Made by a program: the position numbers and the translations under genes. Positions 1-9,777 of a DNA stretch of 64,000 nucleotides are shown piece by piece. The stretch is from NCBI RefSeq assembly GCF_003234935.1, contig NZ_QKSB01000003.1, positions 124,001 through 188,000 on the forward strand, in the 5' to 3' direction. This DNA is from Putridiphycobacter roseus. GTDB taxonomy: Bacteria; Bacteroidota; Bacteroidia; Flavobacteriales_D; Crocinitomicaceae. The notes under the pieces are model-generated. The model searched no databases, had not been told where the DNA came from, and saw only the letters and a list, made by a program, of their open reading frames with translations. Every line of letters begins with the position of its first letter. Positions within the stretch are counted from its first letter, which is position 1.

Positions 1-103
1 TAATGACCTTTTTACACCGATTATCCTTCAGTTTCAATAATCAAAGTTGCTATAAAATGATTGTTTTCTTTTAGGTGATTATACAGGTAATAGATAGGAA
101 GAG

Positions 104-3100
104 TTAATTTTTCAACACTTTGTAGGTTAACCATTCATTCTGACTTAGAATTCTTATAAAATATAAACCAGAAGGGCCATCTAGATAGATTTTACCGTTA
201 AGTGTTTTGGCGTTATTAGACCTGAAAATTACTTGTCCCATTGGATTAATAATTAGAATTTGGTCAATTTCAGAAATTTTTCCATCTAGAATCAGCTCAC
301 CAGTAGTCGGGTTGGGATGAATTGAAAAAATGGCAGAATTATCCACCTCATTAAAACCTATACCCGCAACAACCAAACATTGTGACGTATCTACACAACT
401 GTTGTATGTAATTGCTACAGCATAATTACCATTCACTATTGGATGATAAGACTGGTTGATTTCGCCAGGGATTAAATTATAGTTTTCGTTACAGTCTAAC
501 CATTGATAGGTAGCGTTTGTAGCAGATGCAATAAGTGTCCCTTGATTATGTGTTACTTCCGTGTCTATAGAGTCTATGGTTAGATGAAGATAAATGATAC
601 TATCGCATCCGTTTATATTGTTCAATATATAAGTAGCGGTATTATTACTCGAGGTGTATGTAATTCCATCAATCCAGGTATACTCCGCACAGGAATTGAT
701 TAAGGCGGATGTAGTATCACTATTTCTAATCACAAGGTTTAAGTAAATAATAGAATCGCAGCCATAAATACTGGTCAAGGTATCTGAAACATTGTTGGTA
801 CTCACATTATAGGTTATTCCATTGGTCCAGGTATAGAAATCACAAGTATCTACATAAATTGTATCAGCATACTTATCCGCAATGGTAAGATTTAGGAATA
901 CAATAGAGTCGCAACCTAAGTGATTCGTATAAACCACGAAAGCTGAATCATTATTTTGTGAATAAGTAAGGCCATTTATCCATGTTAAGCTGTCACATAC
1001 TATAAAGGAATCAATATGGACAGTAGTCCCAATGGTAAGGTTTAAATGAATAATAGAATCACATCCATTTGCATTCTGTAAAAAATAAGTCGCAGTATGG
1101 TTATTAGAAGAATAAGTGATTCCATCTTGCCAAACTATACTATCACAAGCAAATATACTATCGATTGAAGAAGTACTCGCACAGAATTCAGCAGCGCCAC
1201 AATCACGTTGTCCAACAATTGCTACATTTTGTGCGTCAGTGGAATCTAAAAGGTTTCCAAAATCTATTGCGATTGATGACAGGTAAGGCATTCTTGTTTG
1301 GGTAAATCCACCATTACTTTGCAAAGGGGATAGGTTAATGGCGGACAAGCTAACGCCTAAAGTGTCTGCAGCATGACTTCCTGCTATGTTGTTCGTGCTA
1401 AATATGTTATTCCCTAAAGAGTGAAGCGTTGGATTTTGGTTATTATAAATTCCATTTAAGCCATTATTTGCTAGGATAGAAGAAGAAGGGGTGATCTCGG
1501 AATCAAAAACAGCTGAATTCCAACTACCATATGAAAAAAGACCTCCTCCGATTCCGACAGCTGAATTGTCATAAATAGTAGAATTGTTAATTTCTAAATC
1601 GGATTCTGAATAGGTTGATTCTGCCCATGCGTAGATAGCGCCACCATCATTCAAAGCAGCATTATTAATGAGACTAGAGGAGTTTGTTTGCACTTTAACA
1701 CGTGCACGGGATGAGCCTTTAGATTTAGCGTAAATACCACCACCATTAGCAGCTGAATTGTTAGAAATAGTAGAGTAATTAATGGTAACATGGTTTATTG
1801 GTTTACCTATATCGAAATGACCCGAATAGATAGCGCCACCATTATTTATCGCGGCATTATTGTCTATTGTTGAATTATACACTTCAATTTCAGTAGTATT
1901 GGAAAGATTAGTTCCATTAATTCTAGAACTACTCATGTGAATTGCGCCGCCATCTAAATTAGCATTGTTATTGTATATTTTAGAGGTGTTAATATGCATA
2001 CTTCCAGCAGAGTTCCCTGAGAACCCATCTGTGACATACATATGAATAGCACCACCATAATCCGCTGAATTATTAAATATTTCAGAACTGTCAATCTGCA
2101 TTGCTCCCAAGTTATAACCCGAAGAAAAATTTGCTGCCATTGCTATGGCTCCACCGTAAAGCGCTTCATTATTATAAAAACTAGAATGGATGACGTCTAA
2201 ACTTGGATTCCCTGATCTGGTATAAATACTACCTCCTTTAACTTCAGCATAACTATCCGAAAAAGTGGATTTAGAAACCTTTGCACTTACACAATATACT
2301 GATCCTCCATAATCAGCCGAATCTAGACTGAAATTAGAATCCATAATCTCTACATGCTTTAATGTGTAAATAGAACCACCGAAAAAATCGGCTGAATTAT
2401 CTTCAAATTGACAATGATTGACTATAAAAGTAGGCCCAAGCCCTACACTGCCAGAGTGGGTATGAATGGCACCACCTGAAAACGCATGATTTTTTATGAA
2501 TTCTGAATTATTTACACCTATATATGAAGTACTTAAAGTGCTGATTGCAGCTCCTAAATGCGCTTTATTCTCCGTAAAAAGACAAGAATCTAATTGAATG
2601 AATAAACCAGAGCCAGATCCACCAATTCCACCACCATAATCAGCTGAAACATTATTTTTAAAAATACTTTTAAATAATGAAATTCTGTGTGGTGAACCAA
2701 TCAAAGAAAGGCCAGCCCCTGAATCTGCAATGTTTGAATCAAACTCAGAATGATTGATTTCGATATCTGTAGAATCATCAGAAAATATTTGTATGCCACC
2801 TCCAGCCATATTTAAGTTAGCAATATTATTTTTAAACAAACAATCGGCAATTTTTATTTGGGAATATGGTGCACTGATAGAAACGCCTGCAGCTACATTT
2901 GCAGTATTGTTTTCAACAATGGTATTTAAAATAGTTACATAGGCTACATCATAAGAAAAAGCGCCATTAGACCATATCTTAATACCACCTCCCGATCCTG
3001 TACTCGAACAAAATTGGATAACACAATTTTCAATACTTATGGTGTCTACATTATAAAAATTTAATCCCCCGCCTTCAATAAAACTACTGTTTCCATGGAT

Positions 3101-3442
3101 TAAGACCAATGAATCCAGCTTTATTTCTGCAGTGTAAGAAGCGTTTATGATATTGGTGCTATTCGAACCACTTAAGTACAAAGTATCAGTAGCGTTATAA
3201 AGCCCTTTTATAGAGATGTTTTTATTTAATACGATACTAGAATCTAGCATGATGCGCACACTTGAAGAGGAGATTAAACTTGGGTCAAACGAAATAGTGT
3301 CGCCTGAAACAGCATCATAAGTTGCTTGACGAAGCGAACCAAGACCGATTTCGTTGGTATTTACTACTATTATTTGAGTACTAAAGCTATAAAAACTACT
3401 TAAACATAAAATAGCATAGAATACTCTTAACAAAAACGACAT
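104..3442 (-). CDS. T9SS-secreted right-handed beta-helix protein with GCDSI repeats
   Basis: This 1112-residue protein is exported and probably attached to the surface or released by the type IX secretion system. A signal peptide (about residues 1-22) is followed by a long stretch (about 40-700) of degenerate beta-helix repeats rich in GGAIY and NNSA motifs, as in polymorphic outer-membrane/choice-of-anchor proteins. Four tandem modules of about 50 residues follow (about 760-960), each with W-x-x-G-x-T-Y near the start and GCDSI-x-x-LNLTI at the end. The last 80 or so residues are a type A sorting domain starting near SIHPNPTTGEL and containing GLYFIRI. Domain order and motifs are seen directly; an adhesive or structural surface role is inferred from architecture. 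No neighbour shares its strand closely enough for an operon. Confidence 0.9.
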   Translation of the reverse strand: MSFLLRVFYAILCLSSFYSFSTQIIVVNTNEIGLGSLRQATYDAVSGDTISFDPSLISSSSVRIMLDSSIVLNKNISIKGLYNATDTLYLSGSNSTNIINASYTAEIKLDSLVLIHGNSSFIEGGGLNFYNVDTISIENCVIQFCSSTGSGGGIKIWSNGAFSYDVAYVTILNTIVENNTANVAAGVSISAPYSQIKIADCLFKNNIANLNMAGGGIQIFSDDSTDIEINHSEFDSNIADSGAGLSLIGSPHRISLFKSIFKNNVSADYGGGIGGSGSGLFIQLDSCLFTENKAHLGAAISTLSTSYIGVNNSEFIKNHAFSGGAIHTHSGSVGLGPTFIVNHCQFEDNSADFFGGSIYTLKHVEIMDSNFSLDSADYGGSVYCVSAKVSKSTFSDSYAEVKGGSIYTRSGNPSLDVIHSSFYNNEALYGGAIAMAANFSSGYNLGAMQIDSSEIFNNSADYGGAIHMYVTDGFSGNSAGSMHINTSKIYNNNANLDGGAIHMSSSRINGTNLSNTTEIEVYNSTIDNNAAINNGGAIYSGHFDIGKPINHVTINYSTISNNSAANGGGIYAKSKGSSRARVKVQTNSSSLINNAALNDGGAIYAWAESTYSESDLEINNSTIYDNSAVGIGGGLFSYGSWNSAVFDSEITPSSSILANNGLNGIYNNQNPTLHSLGNNIFSTNNIAGSHAADTLGVSLSAINLSPLQSNGGFTQTRMPYLSSIAIDFGNLLDSTDAQNVAIVGQRDCGAAEFCASTSSIDSIFACDSIVWQDGITYSSNNHTATYFLQNANGCDSIIHLNLTIGTTVHIDSFIVCDSLTWINGLTYSQNNDSAFVVYTNHLGCDSIVFLNLTIADKYADTIYVDTCDFYTWTNGITYNVSTNNVSDTLTSIYGCDSIIYLNLVIRNSDTTSALINSCAEYTWIDGITYTSSNNTATYILNNINGCDSIIYLHLTIDSIDTEVTHNQGTLIASATNATYQWLDCNENYNLIPGEINQSYHPIVNGNYAVAITYNSCVDTSQCLVVAGIGFNEVDNSAIFSIHPNPTTGELILDGKISEIDQILIINPMGQVIFRSNNAKTLNGKIYLDGPSGLYFIRILSQNEWLTYKVLKN

Positions 3443-3735
3443 AATTATTTATTTGTAGCAAAAATAGCAACTTATATAGTTAAATTGGTCAGGAAAGAGA
3501 ACGACATAACCAAGCATAAAGCCTTGATTGGGGACAGCCTTATATAATCACCTACATACCAGACACCTTGTTTTGTTATAAATAGAATGCATTCTACCAT
3601 TCTTAATTTGCCTTTTAGAAAAAAATCTAATTATTTTAAACTAACACAGCAAAGTCTGACATGAAAAATGAAAGTACAGTAAGTAAAAACTAATTTTCAA
3701 ACGCATCCTTTTACCCCCTGAAACTATAATTTACA

Positions 3736-4425
3736 TCAAATTTCAAAGTGCATGCCTTCTTTTACCAATTGATTGTAGGTGGCCTTATTGAACTGAAACA
3801 AGTTACCAGGGCGACCGGCACCAAGTGATGGTGCCTTTTCATCCAATTCTTCCAATATACCTAAACCCATTACTTTTTTTCTAAAATTCCGCCTATCTAT
3901 CGGTCTGCCCAGTAGGGTAGAGTAGAGGTGTTCTAAATCTGAGAATGGAAATTTCTTATCGAGTAATTCAAAACCAATGGGCTGATAAATCATTTTTGAA
4001 CGTAGGCGATCAATGGCCATTTTTAGAATTTTTTGGTGGTCGAAAGCCAATGCAGGGAGATGTTTTATTTTAAACCATTCTGCATCTTCGGCATCATCTG
4101 CAGCTTTTAGTTTTTTAAATTGACTCGACTTTACAATGCCAAAATAGGCTACAGAAATTATTCTTTTCCTTGGGTCTCTGTCGGGTTGACCAAAAGTGTA
4201 TAATTGTTCAAGGTAATTTATTTTAACCCCAGTTTCTTCTTTTAATTCTCGCGCAACAGCAAGCTCTAAAGATTCTGTGGGTTCGACAAATCCTCCAGGC
4301 AATGCCCATTGTCCTTTAAAGGGATCGTTCTTTCTTTTTATCAGTAATACCGTAACGCCAATTTCCTTGTTGTATCCAAAGACTATGGCATCTACAGTAA
4401 CGTCAATATTTTGTGTTGTTTTCAC
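3736..4425 (-). CDS. Nudix hydrolase-like transcriptional regulator (Nudix + winged helix)
   Basis: The N-terminal half carries a complete Nudix box (GGFVEP, then RELKEETGV) in the usual position. The C-terminal 80 or so residues form a winged-helix-like extension with RRNFRKKV and a basic GRPGNLFQF segment. This two-domain layout (229 residues) is that of NrtR/AraR-type regulators, where the Nudix domain senses an ADP-ribose- or sugar-derived ligand and the winged helix binds DNA. The start is GTG. The Nudix acidic residues appear intact, so hydrolase activity is not excluded. Four copies of a TTACGCA-like motif lie between its start and position 4600, which suggests autoregulation. The regulated pathway is not visible in the window. 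Confidence 0.85.
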   Translation of the reverse strand: MKTTQNIDVTVDAIVFGYNKEIGVTVLLIKRKNDPFKGQWALPGGFVEPTESLELAVARELKEETGVKINYLEQLYTFGQPDRDPRKRIISVAYFGIVKSSQFKKLKAADDAEDAEWFKIKHLPALAFDHQKILKMAIDRLRSKMIYQPIGFELLDKKFPFSDLEHLYSTLLGRPIDRRNFRKKVMGLGILEELDEKAPSLGAGRPGNLFQFNKATYNQLVKEGMHFEI

Positions 4426-4599
4426 GCAATAAAGGTATAATTTTCTTTTGGTTTAAAATTGAAAGTTTTGAAAATGTATATTTATAATTTTTATATTGCT
4501 TCAAATCAGTAAGATATGTATTTTGTGTTATTATTACGCATAATATTTTACGCAAACCTCCATTCTTTTTAGATTTATTAGTGTTTAAATTACGCAAAT
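4421..4599. promoter_or_regulatory. Cluster of TTACGCA-like motifs upstream of the Nudix regulator
   Basis: Within 180 bp upstream of the Nudix regulator I see TTCACGCAA (4421-4429), TTACGCATAA (4534-4543), TTTTACGCAAA (4546-4556) and TTACGCAAAT (4590-4599). All read in the same orientation. The spacing and repetition suggest operator sites, most simply for the adjacent regulator; this is inference. The rest of the gap up to the histidine kinase gene at 4887 shows no gene or strong hairpin. Confidence 0.4.
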
Positions 4600-4886
4600 T
4601 AATAATGACTGATTAATGTTTGTAATTTTAGTCTTTCATTTTGTCTACTTTTAAGGATTAACCATGGTAAAATCGGATTGTGTTTTAAGGCGAAAAAAAT
4701 GCATTTAATAAGGGGTAATTGACGGTGTATAAAGACAACCATCTATAAATAACAACCAATAATTGTAAATGTAAAGGGGAGAAGAGAAAGTGAGTTTGAT
4801 CGAAAGCCACATAAACAAAACCCAAAAGCATAAGAAATAATAGGACAATACAAGTCCTAATAAATTTTACCGACTATAAAAAATCC

Positions 4887-6245
4887 TTATACGGAGAAGC
4901 GTATTTCATACACCGCCCCATTGTCGTTATAATACTTTAATTCTCCTTCAATTTGATCAATAAGGGCAAGTATCAATTGGACACCCAATGAATCAGATTG
5001 GTCAATATCAAAGCCTGCTGGGAATCCTGGTCCATTGTCATGGAATTTAAGTAAGAATAAGTCCTTGTCCGATTTTGTTATTTCAATGCGCAACTCATCC
5101 TGGTTAGTTTCATCAATAAAAGCATGTTTAAATGCGTTAGTAATAATCTCATTAATAATTAACCCCAAAGGTATCGCAGTTTCTATATGCACTTTCGCTA
5201 TAGCATTAATTTTATTACACACATGGATATCTGGTGCTTTGTTCTCAAAAAGCAATTTAATGTTCTCAATGATTAGGTCGATATAATTATTGATTTCCAC
5301 AGCCACAAAGTCAGTAGTTTGATACATTCTTTGGTGGACCAAAGCCATAGTGATGATGCGATTTTGGGTTTCCTGAAATGCATTTAGGACAGCTTCGTCT
5401 TCAAATTTATTCGATTGTAAACTGACTAAGCTAACAATGATTTGTAAATTATTTTTTACTCGGTGATGTACTTCTTTTAAGAGTATTTCTTTCTCTTGGT
5501 TTTTTATTTCGAGTAATTTTTTCTGTGTATTCAATTCTAACAACCTTTTCGAAATCTCATCTTCTAACATTGAACCTTCCTGTTCAAGCGCAACCGTTTT
5601 TAACAATACCTCCTTTAGCAGTTCATCTTTTTCTAATAGAATTTTATTGAGTTTTTTTTCGTTTTGTATATTTAAGTTTAGAATAAAACTTATAAATAAA
5701 ACAACAATTGAAATAGGTATGATTAAGTTTAGAATTCTTGCTACAGGGGTGTCGGGATGAAGGTCTAGACCTTTTATCTCCAAAATATTCAGTTCGCCTA
5801 AAATATAACCACCAAAAGTCATTAAAATGAATAGTGTAAGTTCAAAATAAGACTTTTTCTTGTAAAATAGTATCAATGAAAAAATCAAAATGGTGGTAAA
5901 AAAAACATGGAATAAAAAGTCGGGACCAGAAAATAATGTAATCACGATACCTGTGGCAAACATGCCGTAAATAACAATTCGTTTCGCTACATTAAAATAG
6001 CCTAAACTATTAGAGATAAAGCCTAAAACAATTGCCAAACAAGTGAATAGGTTAAGATATGCAACGTTTCCAATTAAAGGAACTAGATTAATGGTGAAAG
6101 CAAAGAGGGTGAAAAAGCCGAGAAAAATAGATTGGTTAAAAAAGATTCTAATCTTTATTTCATCTGCCGTCAAATTCTCTTGATTTTGAATTCCCGAATA
6201 GGAAATTATACGCCAATAATCTTTAATTGTCTTAACCATAGTCAT
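4887..6245 (-). CDS. Membrane sensor histidine kinase (HisKA_2 type)
   Basis: This 452-residue kinase has about six hydrophobic segments in its first 195 residues. A charged coiled-coil linker follows (about 195-250), then a HisKA_2-type phosphoacceptor helix with KEVHHRVKNNLQ and a GHKL ATPase domain containing NEIITNAFKHAF and HDNGPGFP. HisKA_2 kinases autophosphorylate on the histidine of HHRVKNN. The membrane region has no recognisable extracellular sensor domain, so the signal is unknown. There is no response regulator next to it, so it is an orphan kinase. The ATG at 6245 is followed by a second in-frame ATG two codons later. Confidence 0.88.
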   Translation of the reverse strand: MTMVKTIKDYWRIISYSGIQNQENLTADEIKIRIFFNQSIFLGFFTLFAFTINLVPLIGNVAYLNLFTCLAIVLGFISNSLGYFNVAKRIVIYGMFATGIVITLFSGPDFLFHVFFTTILIFSLILFYKKKSYFELTLFILMTFGGYILGELNILEIKGLDLHPDTPVARILNLIIPISIVVLFISFILNLNIQNEKKLNKILLEKDELLKEVLLKTVALEQEGSMLEDEISKRLLELNTQKKLLEIKNQEKEILLKEVHHRVKNNLQIIVSLVSLQSNKFEDEAVLNAFQETQNRIITMALVHQRMYQTTDFVAVEINNYIDLIIENIKLLFENKAPDIHVCNKINAIAKVHIETAIPLGLIINEIITNAFKHAFIDETNQDELRIEITKSDKDLFLLKFHDNGPGFPAGFDIDQSDSLGVQLILALIDQIEGELKYYNDNGAVYEIRFSV

Positions 6246-6485
6246 TTGTGGATTTTCACGACTTATAAGTTAAAAAATACTACTAATAATGATCAGTAAA
6301 TTGAGATTATTTTCACTTAGTAATCTGTCTAGGTAAAATTATTTTATGACAGTTATTCTGTGCTTGTTAAAAACAAGATTAATATATCTTAAGCTATACA
6401 AAAATAGGGGAGGACTTAATTTTCTATCCTATTATGTTTTTTCACTTTAGAAATTTGTTTGAAATACATTCAAAAAAATAAAATT

Positions 6486-6542
6486 AGGGTTATATCCAAA
6501 AAGAAATCGGCATTTATAAAATCTTTAAATGGATATAACCCT
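6486..6542 (-). terminator. Rho-independent terminator of the pnt-aldehyde dehydrogenase operon
   Basis: A perfect 13-bp inverted repeat (agggttatatcca at 6486-6498, tggatataaccct at 6530-6542) with a 31-nt loop lies just after the stop of the dehydrogenase gene. On the minus strand it is followed by a T-rich run. The long loop is unusual but position and T-run fit a terminator. Confidence 0.7.
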
Positions 6543-6557
6543 GCTTTTATATCAGAA

Positions 6558-7961
6558 TTAATAAGCCTTATCAGGTGTAGTAGTTCTAATTAATTTTGCA
6601 TTAACAAATTCAAAAATTCCAGCAATTGATTGTTCTCTACCAAAACCAGATTCTTTAGTACCTCCAAATGGTAATTCAGGAGCAATACCAGTAACATGGT
6701 TAATGTAAACCATTCCAGTGTCAATTCGTCTGGCTACTTCAACTGCTTTTTTTGTATCTTTTCCAAACACAGTTCCACCTAAACCAAATTCAGTAGCATT
6801 CGCTATTTCTATCGCTTCATCAACATCTTTATATTGATAAAGCATAAATACAGGGCCAAATATTTCTTCAAAATACGCATCCATTTTAGGGGTAATATCC
6901 GTAATTAAAGTTGGTTCTACAAAGGCACCAGTTCTTTTTACTCGTTTACCACCCAAAGCAATTGTTGCACCTTGTTCTGCTGCTTTTTGAATTTGACTTA
7001 CCACATCTTCAGCTGCTTTTTCTGTACATAATGGGGCTACATTTGTTGTTGCATCCATAGGATTTCCAACTACTAATTTAGAAAAAGCTTCCTTTGTTTT
7101 AGCTAAAAACTCATCATACATTTTAGCTGGTACAATTACTCTTTTAGGAGATACGCAAACCTGACCTGCATTCCACATTCTTCCTGCTACTGATACTTCA
7201 ACAGCTTCGGACACGTCAGCATCTTCTAAAACAACAAATGGGTCACTACCACCTAATTCTAAAGTTGCCTTTTTAACATTTGCACCAGCTGCAGCAGTAA
7301 TGCTAGCTCCTGCAGGTTTACTACCTGTAAGTGTAACTGCCTTTATTTTTGGATTGGAAACAATCGCTTCTACATCTTTTCCAGGTACAAATAGATTTGT
7401 ATACACACCATTAGGCAAGCCTGCATCCTTGAAAATGTCTTCCATGATTTGTGCGCACTGTGGTATGTTTGAAGCATGTTTAAGCACCATGGTGTTACCA
7501 GCCATCAAGTTTGATGCGGCCGATCTTGTGATTTGGTAGTATGGGAAATTCCAAGGTTGAACGCTTAACAATACGCCAATAGGTTCATAACTTAAAAAGG
7601 CATCTCCATGTTTTACATCTAAGGGGTGATCTGCTAGAAACTTTTCAGCATGTTCAGCATAATAGTCAAAAATATCTGCAGATAACTCTACTTCGTAAAT
7701 ACTTTCAGCTAATAATTTCCCCATTTCTAATGTCGCCAAGGCACCTAATGCTTCTTTTCTTTCACGCATAATGGTTGCTACCTTATGAATGATTTTAGCT
7801 CGTTCTGAAAAAGGAGTGTTTTTCCAACTTTTAAAAGCTTCATCTGCCTTGTCAATAATACTGGCAATTTGAGCAGGTTTCATTACGTCAAATTCTTTTA
7901 CAATTTCATTTGTAAATGGATTGACTGTTTTGATTGGTGAATGTTTAACTTGTGAATTCAT
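6558..7961 (-). CDS. NAD(P)-dependent succinate-semialdehyde dehydrogenase-like aldehyde dehydrogenase
   Basis: This is a full-length (467 aa) aldehyde dehydrogenase. The cofactor-binding VQPWNFPYYQ, the general-base glutamate in TLELGGSDPF and the catalytic cysteine in NAGQVCVSPKR are all present. The compact length and the FGREQSIAGIFEFVNAKL tail match the GabD/Sad group that oxidises succinate semialdehyde to succinate. It starts 37 bp after the pntB stop on the same strand and ends at a terminator, so it is probably the last gene of the transhydrogenase operon. A dehydrogenase making NAD(P)H fits the redox role of PntAB. Exact aldehyde and cofactor preference cannot be read from the sequence. 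Confidence 0.85.
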   Translation of the reverse strand: MNSQVKHSPIKTVNPFTNEIVKEFDVMKPAQIASIIDKADEAFKSWKNTPFSERAKIIHKVATIMRERKEALGALATLEMGKLLAESIYEVELSADIFDYYAEHAEKFLADHPLDVKHGDAFLSYEPIGVLLSVQPWNFPYYQITRSAASNLMAGNTMVLKHASNIPQCAQIMEDIFKDAGLPNGVYTNLFVPGKDVEAIVSNPKIKAVTLTGSKPAGASITAAAGANVKKATLELGGSDPFVVLEDADVSEAVEVSVAGRMWNAGQVCVSPKRVIVPAKMYDEFLAKTKEAFSKLVVGNPMDATTNVAPLCTEKAAEDVVSQIQKAAEQGATIALGGKRVKRTGAFVEPTLITDITPKMDAYFEEIFGPVFMLYQYKDVDEAIEIANATEFGLGGTVFGKDTKKAVEVARRIDTGMVYINHVTGIAPELPFGGTKESGFGREQSIAGIFEFVNAKLIRTTTPDKAY

Positions 7962-7998
7962 AATATTAATTTTTAATGAAAAATTTATAATTACTATT

Positions 7999-9414
7999 TT
8001 ATAGTGCTTTTATTTCTGCGATTAATTTTTCTAATACCCCTTTGGCATCCCCAAAAAGCATAGAAGTATTGGGTTCATAAAAAAGGGCATTGGAGATACC
8101 AGCATATCCAGGATGCATGGTTCTTTTATTAACGATAACTTGTTTTGCTTTATCTACCTCTAAGATTTGCATGCCGTATATGGGACTGGAAGGATCTTTT
8201 TCAGCTGCTGGATTTACAACATCATTCGCCCCTAAAATTAACACCACATCCGTATCTGGAAATGCTGCGTTCGATTGTCCCATTTCTAAAAGCTTTTCGT
8301 AGGGTACATTTGCTTCCGCTAATAATACATTCATTTGTCCAGGCATTCTTCCTGCAACTGGATGAATGGCATAACTAACGTCAATGCCTTTATCCGATAA
8401 TAATTTCTCTAAATCATGACAAGCATTTTGTGCTTGAGCCACTGCTAAGCCGTATCCTGGTACAATCATTACTTTATGTGCGTAATTTAGAATTTGTGCA
8501 GTATCAGAAATGCTAACTTCTCTATAGGTGCCTTCACTCATTTTTCCAGCGTTAGTAGCTTTTTTTGCCTTAAAAGCACCAAATACTACACTAGGTAAAG
8601 ATCTATTCATGGCATGACACATGGTCAGGGTTAAAATCATACCCGAAGAGCCAACCAAAATACCACCAGTCATCATTGCTGTGTTGCTATACAGAAACCC
8701 ACCAAAAGCGGTAGCTATTCCTGTAAAAGAATTTAATAAAGACATGACTACTGGCATATCTGCACCACCAATTGGCAATACAAATAGAATACCGTATAAT
8801 ATAGCTAAGCTTAAAAGTATGTAAAAGTAAATGGAGGCATCTTCTCTGTTTATCATTAGTAAAGCTGCGAAGGTGATAATGGTGGCTAATAATAGAAAAT
8901 TTACAATTTGTTGTCCCGGAAAAGAGAATGTTTTTTTGATGTTTCCATTAAGTTTTGAAAAAACAATCGTACTACCTCCGAAGGATATGCTCCCGATAAC
9001 GAATCCAGCTAAAAGTATTACCAAGTAACCTATAGAAGCACTATTAAGTTCTCCATTTACTTGTAAATGATTGAATTCGACTATCCCAATAGAAGCTGCA
9101 CATAATCCACCAGCACCATTGAATACACTTACCAGTTGGGGAATAGCAGTCATTTTAACTTTTTTTGCTGCTAAAACTCCTACTACTGTTCCTACTGTCA
9201 TTGCGCTAAAAATCCAGCTAAGATTACTTATTCCTTCCCCAGATGAATTTCGATAAAATATTAAGGTACCAACAATTGCAACAAGCATACCTGCCGCAGA
9301 AATTCGATTACCAATCAATGCTGTTTTTGGAGAAGAAAGCATTTTTAAACCTTGAATAAATGCGACCGACCCTACTAGGTAGCTTATGGTTAATATAGAA
9401 GAATTGAATATCAT
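7999..9414 (-). CDS. pntB: NAD(P) transhydrogenase beta subunit
   Basis: This 471-residue subunit has about eight to nine membrane segments (domain II) over roughly residues 1-280. The soluble NADP(H)-binding domain III follows, with the VPGYGLAVAQAQN fingerprint and GANDVVNPAA. PntB works with PntA to move hydride between NADH and NADP+ coupled to proton translocation across the inner membrane. It follows pntAB by 34 bp and precedes the aldehyde dehydrogenase by 37 bp. Length and motifs are those of an intact gene. Confidence 0.95.
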   Translation of the reverse strand: MIFNSSILTISYLVGSVAFIQGLKMLSSPKTALIGNRISAAGMLVAIVGTLIFYRNSSGEGISNLSWIFSAMTVGTVVGVLAAKKVKMTAIPQLVSVFNGAGGLCAASIGIVEFNHLQVNGELNSASIGYLVILLAGFVIGSISFGGSTIVFSKLNGNIKKTFSFPGQQIVNFLLLATIITFAALLMINREDASIYFYILLSLAILYGILFVLPIGGADMPVVMSLLNSFTGIATAFGGFLYSNTAMMTGGILVGSSGMILTLTMCHAMNRSLPSVVFGAFKAKKATNAGKMSEGTYREVSISDTAQILNYAHKVMIVPGYGLAVAQAQNACHDLEKLLSDKGIDVSYAIHPVAGRMPGQMNVLLAEANVPYEKLLEMGQSNAAFPDTDVVLILGANDVVNPAAEKDPSSPIYGMQILEVDKAKQVIVNKRTMHPGYAGISNALFYEPNTSMLFGDAKGVLEKLIAEIKAL

Positions 9415-9448
9415 TTTTTGTTGTTTTTAAGTCCTAATTTATTTGCGA

Positions 9449-9775
9449 TTATTTTTTAACCTTATTTTTTTTTTCGACTTTAAACATAGCCAACATCCTA
9501 TCGGTCACCACAAATCCACCTACCATATTTAAAGTGCCGACAATTACTGCTAAGGACCCAATTGCAATAGATAAATAGTCGTCCGAAGCGGATTCCCCCA
9601 TCACGATTATTGCACCAATAACAATAACCCCATGAATAGCATTTGCGCCACTCATTAAAGGTGTATGTAGGATGGAAGGAACGTTTGAGATTACCTCTAC
9701 ACCTAAAAACATCATCAGTATTACCAAGTAAATTAATTGTTGATTTTGCTGTATAAATTCAAGTAAATTTTGCAT
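9449..9775 (-). CDS. pntAB: NAD(P) transhydrogenase alpha subunit, membrane part
   Basis: A 108-residue protein with three hydrophobic segments and the conserved TPLMSGANAIHGVIVIGA stretch of the PntA C-terminal membrane domain. In this organism, as in many bacteria, the alpha subunit is split into a soluble NAD-binding part (pntAA, ending 2 bp upstream) and this membrane part. The lysine-rich tail is typical of the family. It sits between pntAA and pntB in the same operon. Confidence 0.95.
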   Translation of the reverse strand: MQNLLEFIQQNQQLIYLVILMMFLGVEVISNVPSILHTPLMSGANAIHGVIVIGAIIVMGESASDDYLSIAIGSLAVIVGTLNMVGGFVVTDRMLAMFKVEKKNKVKK

Positions 9776-9777
9776 AA

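Noticed and set aside
4403..4597. Minus-strand frame of 64 aa upstream of the Nudix gene
   Set aside because: Low-complexity Lys/Asn translation with no family likeness; overlaps the operator-like motifs and the Nudix start.
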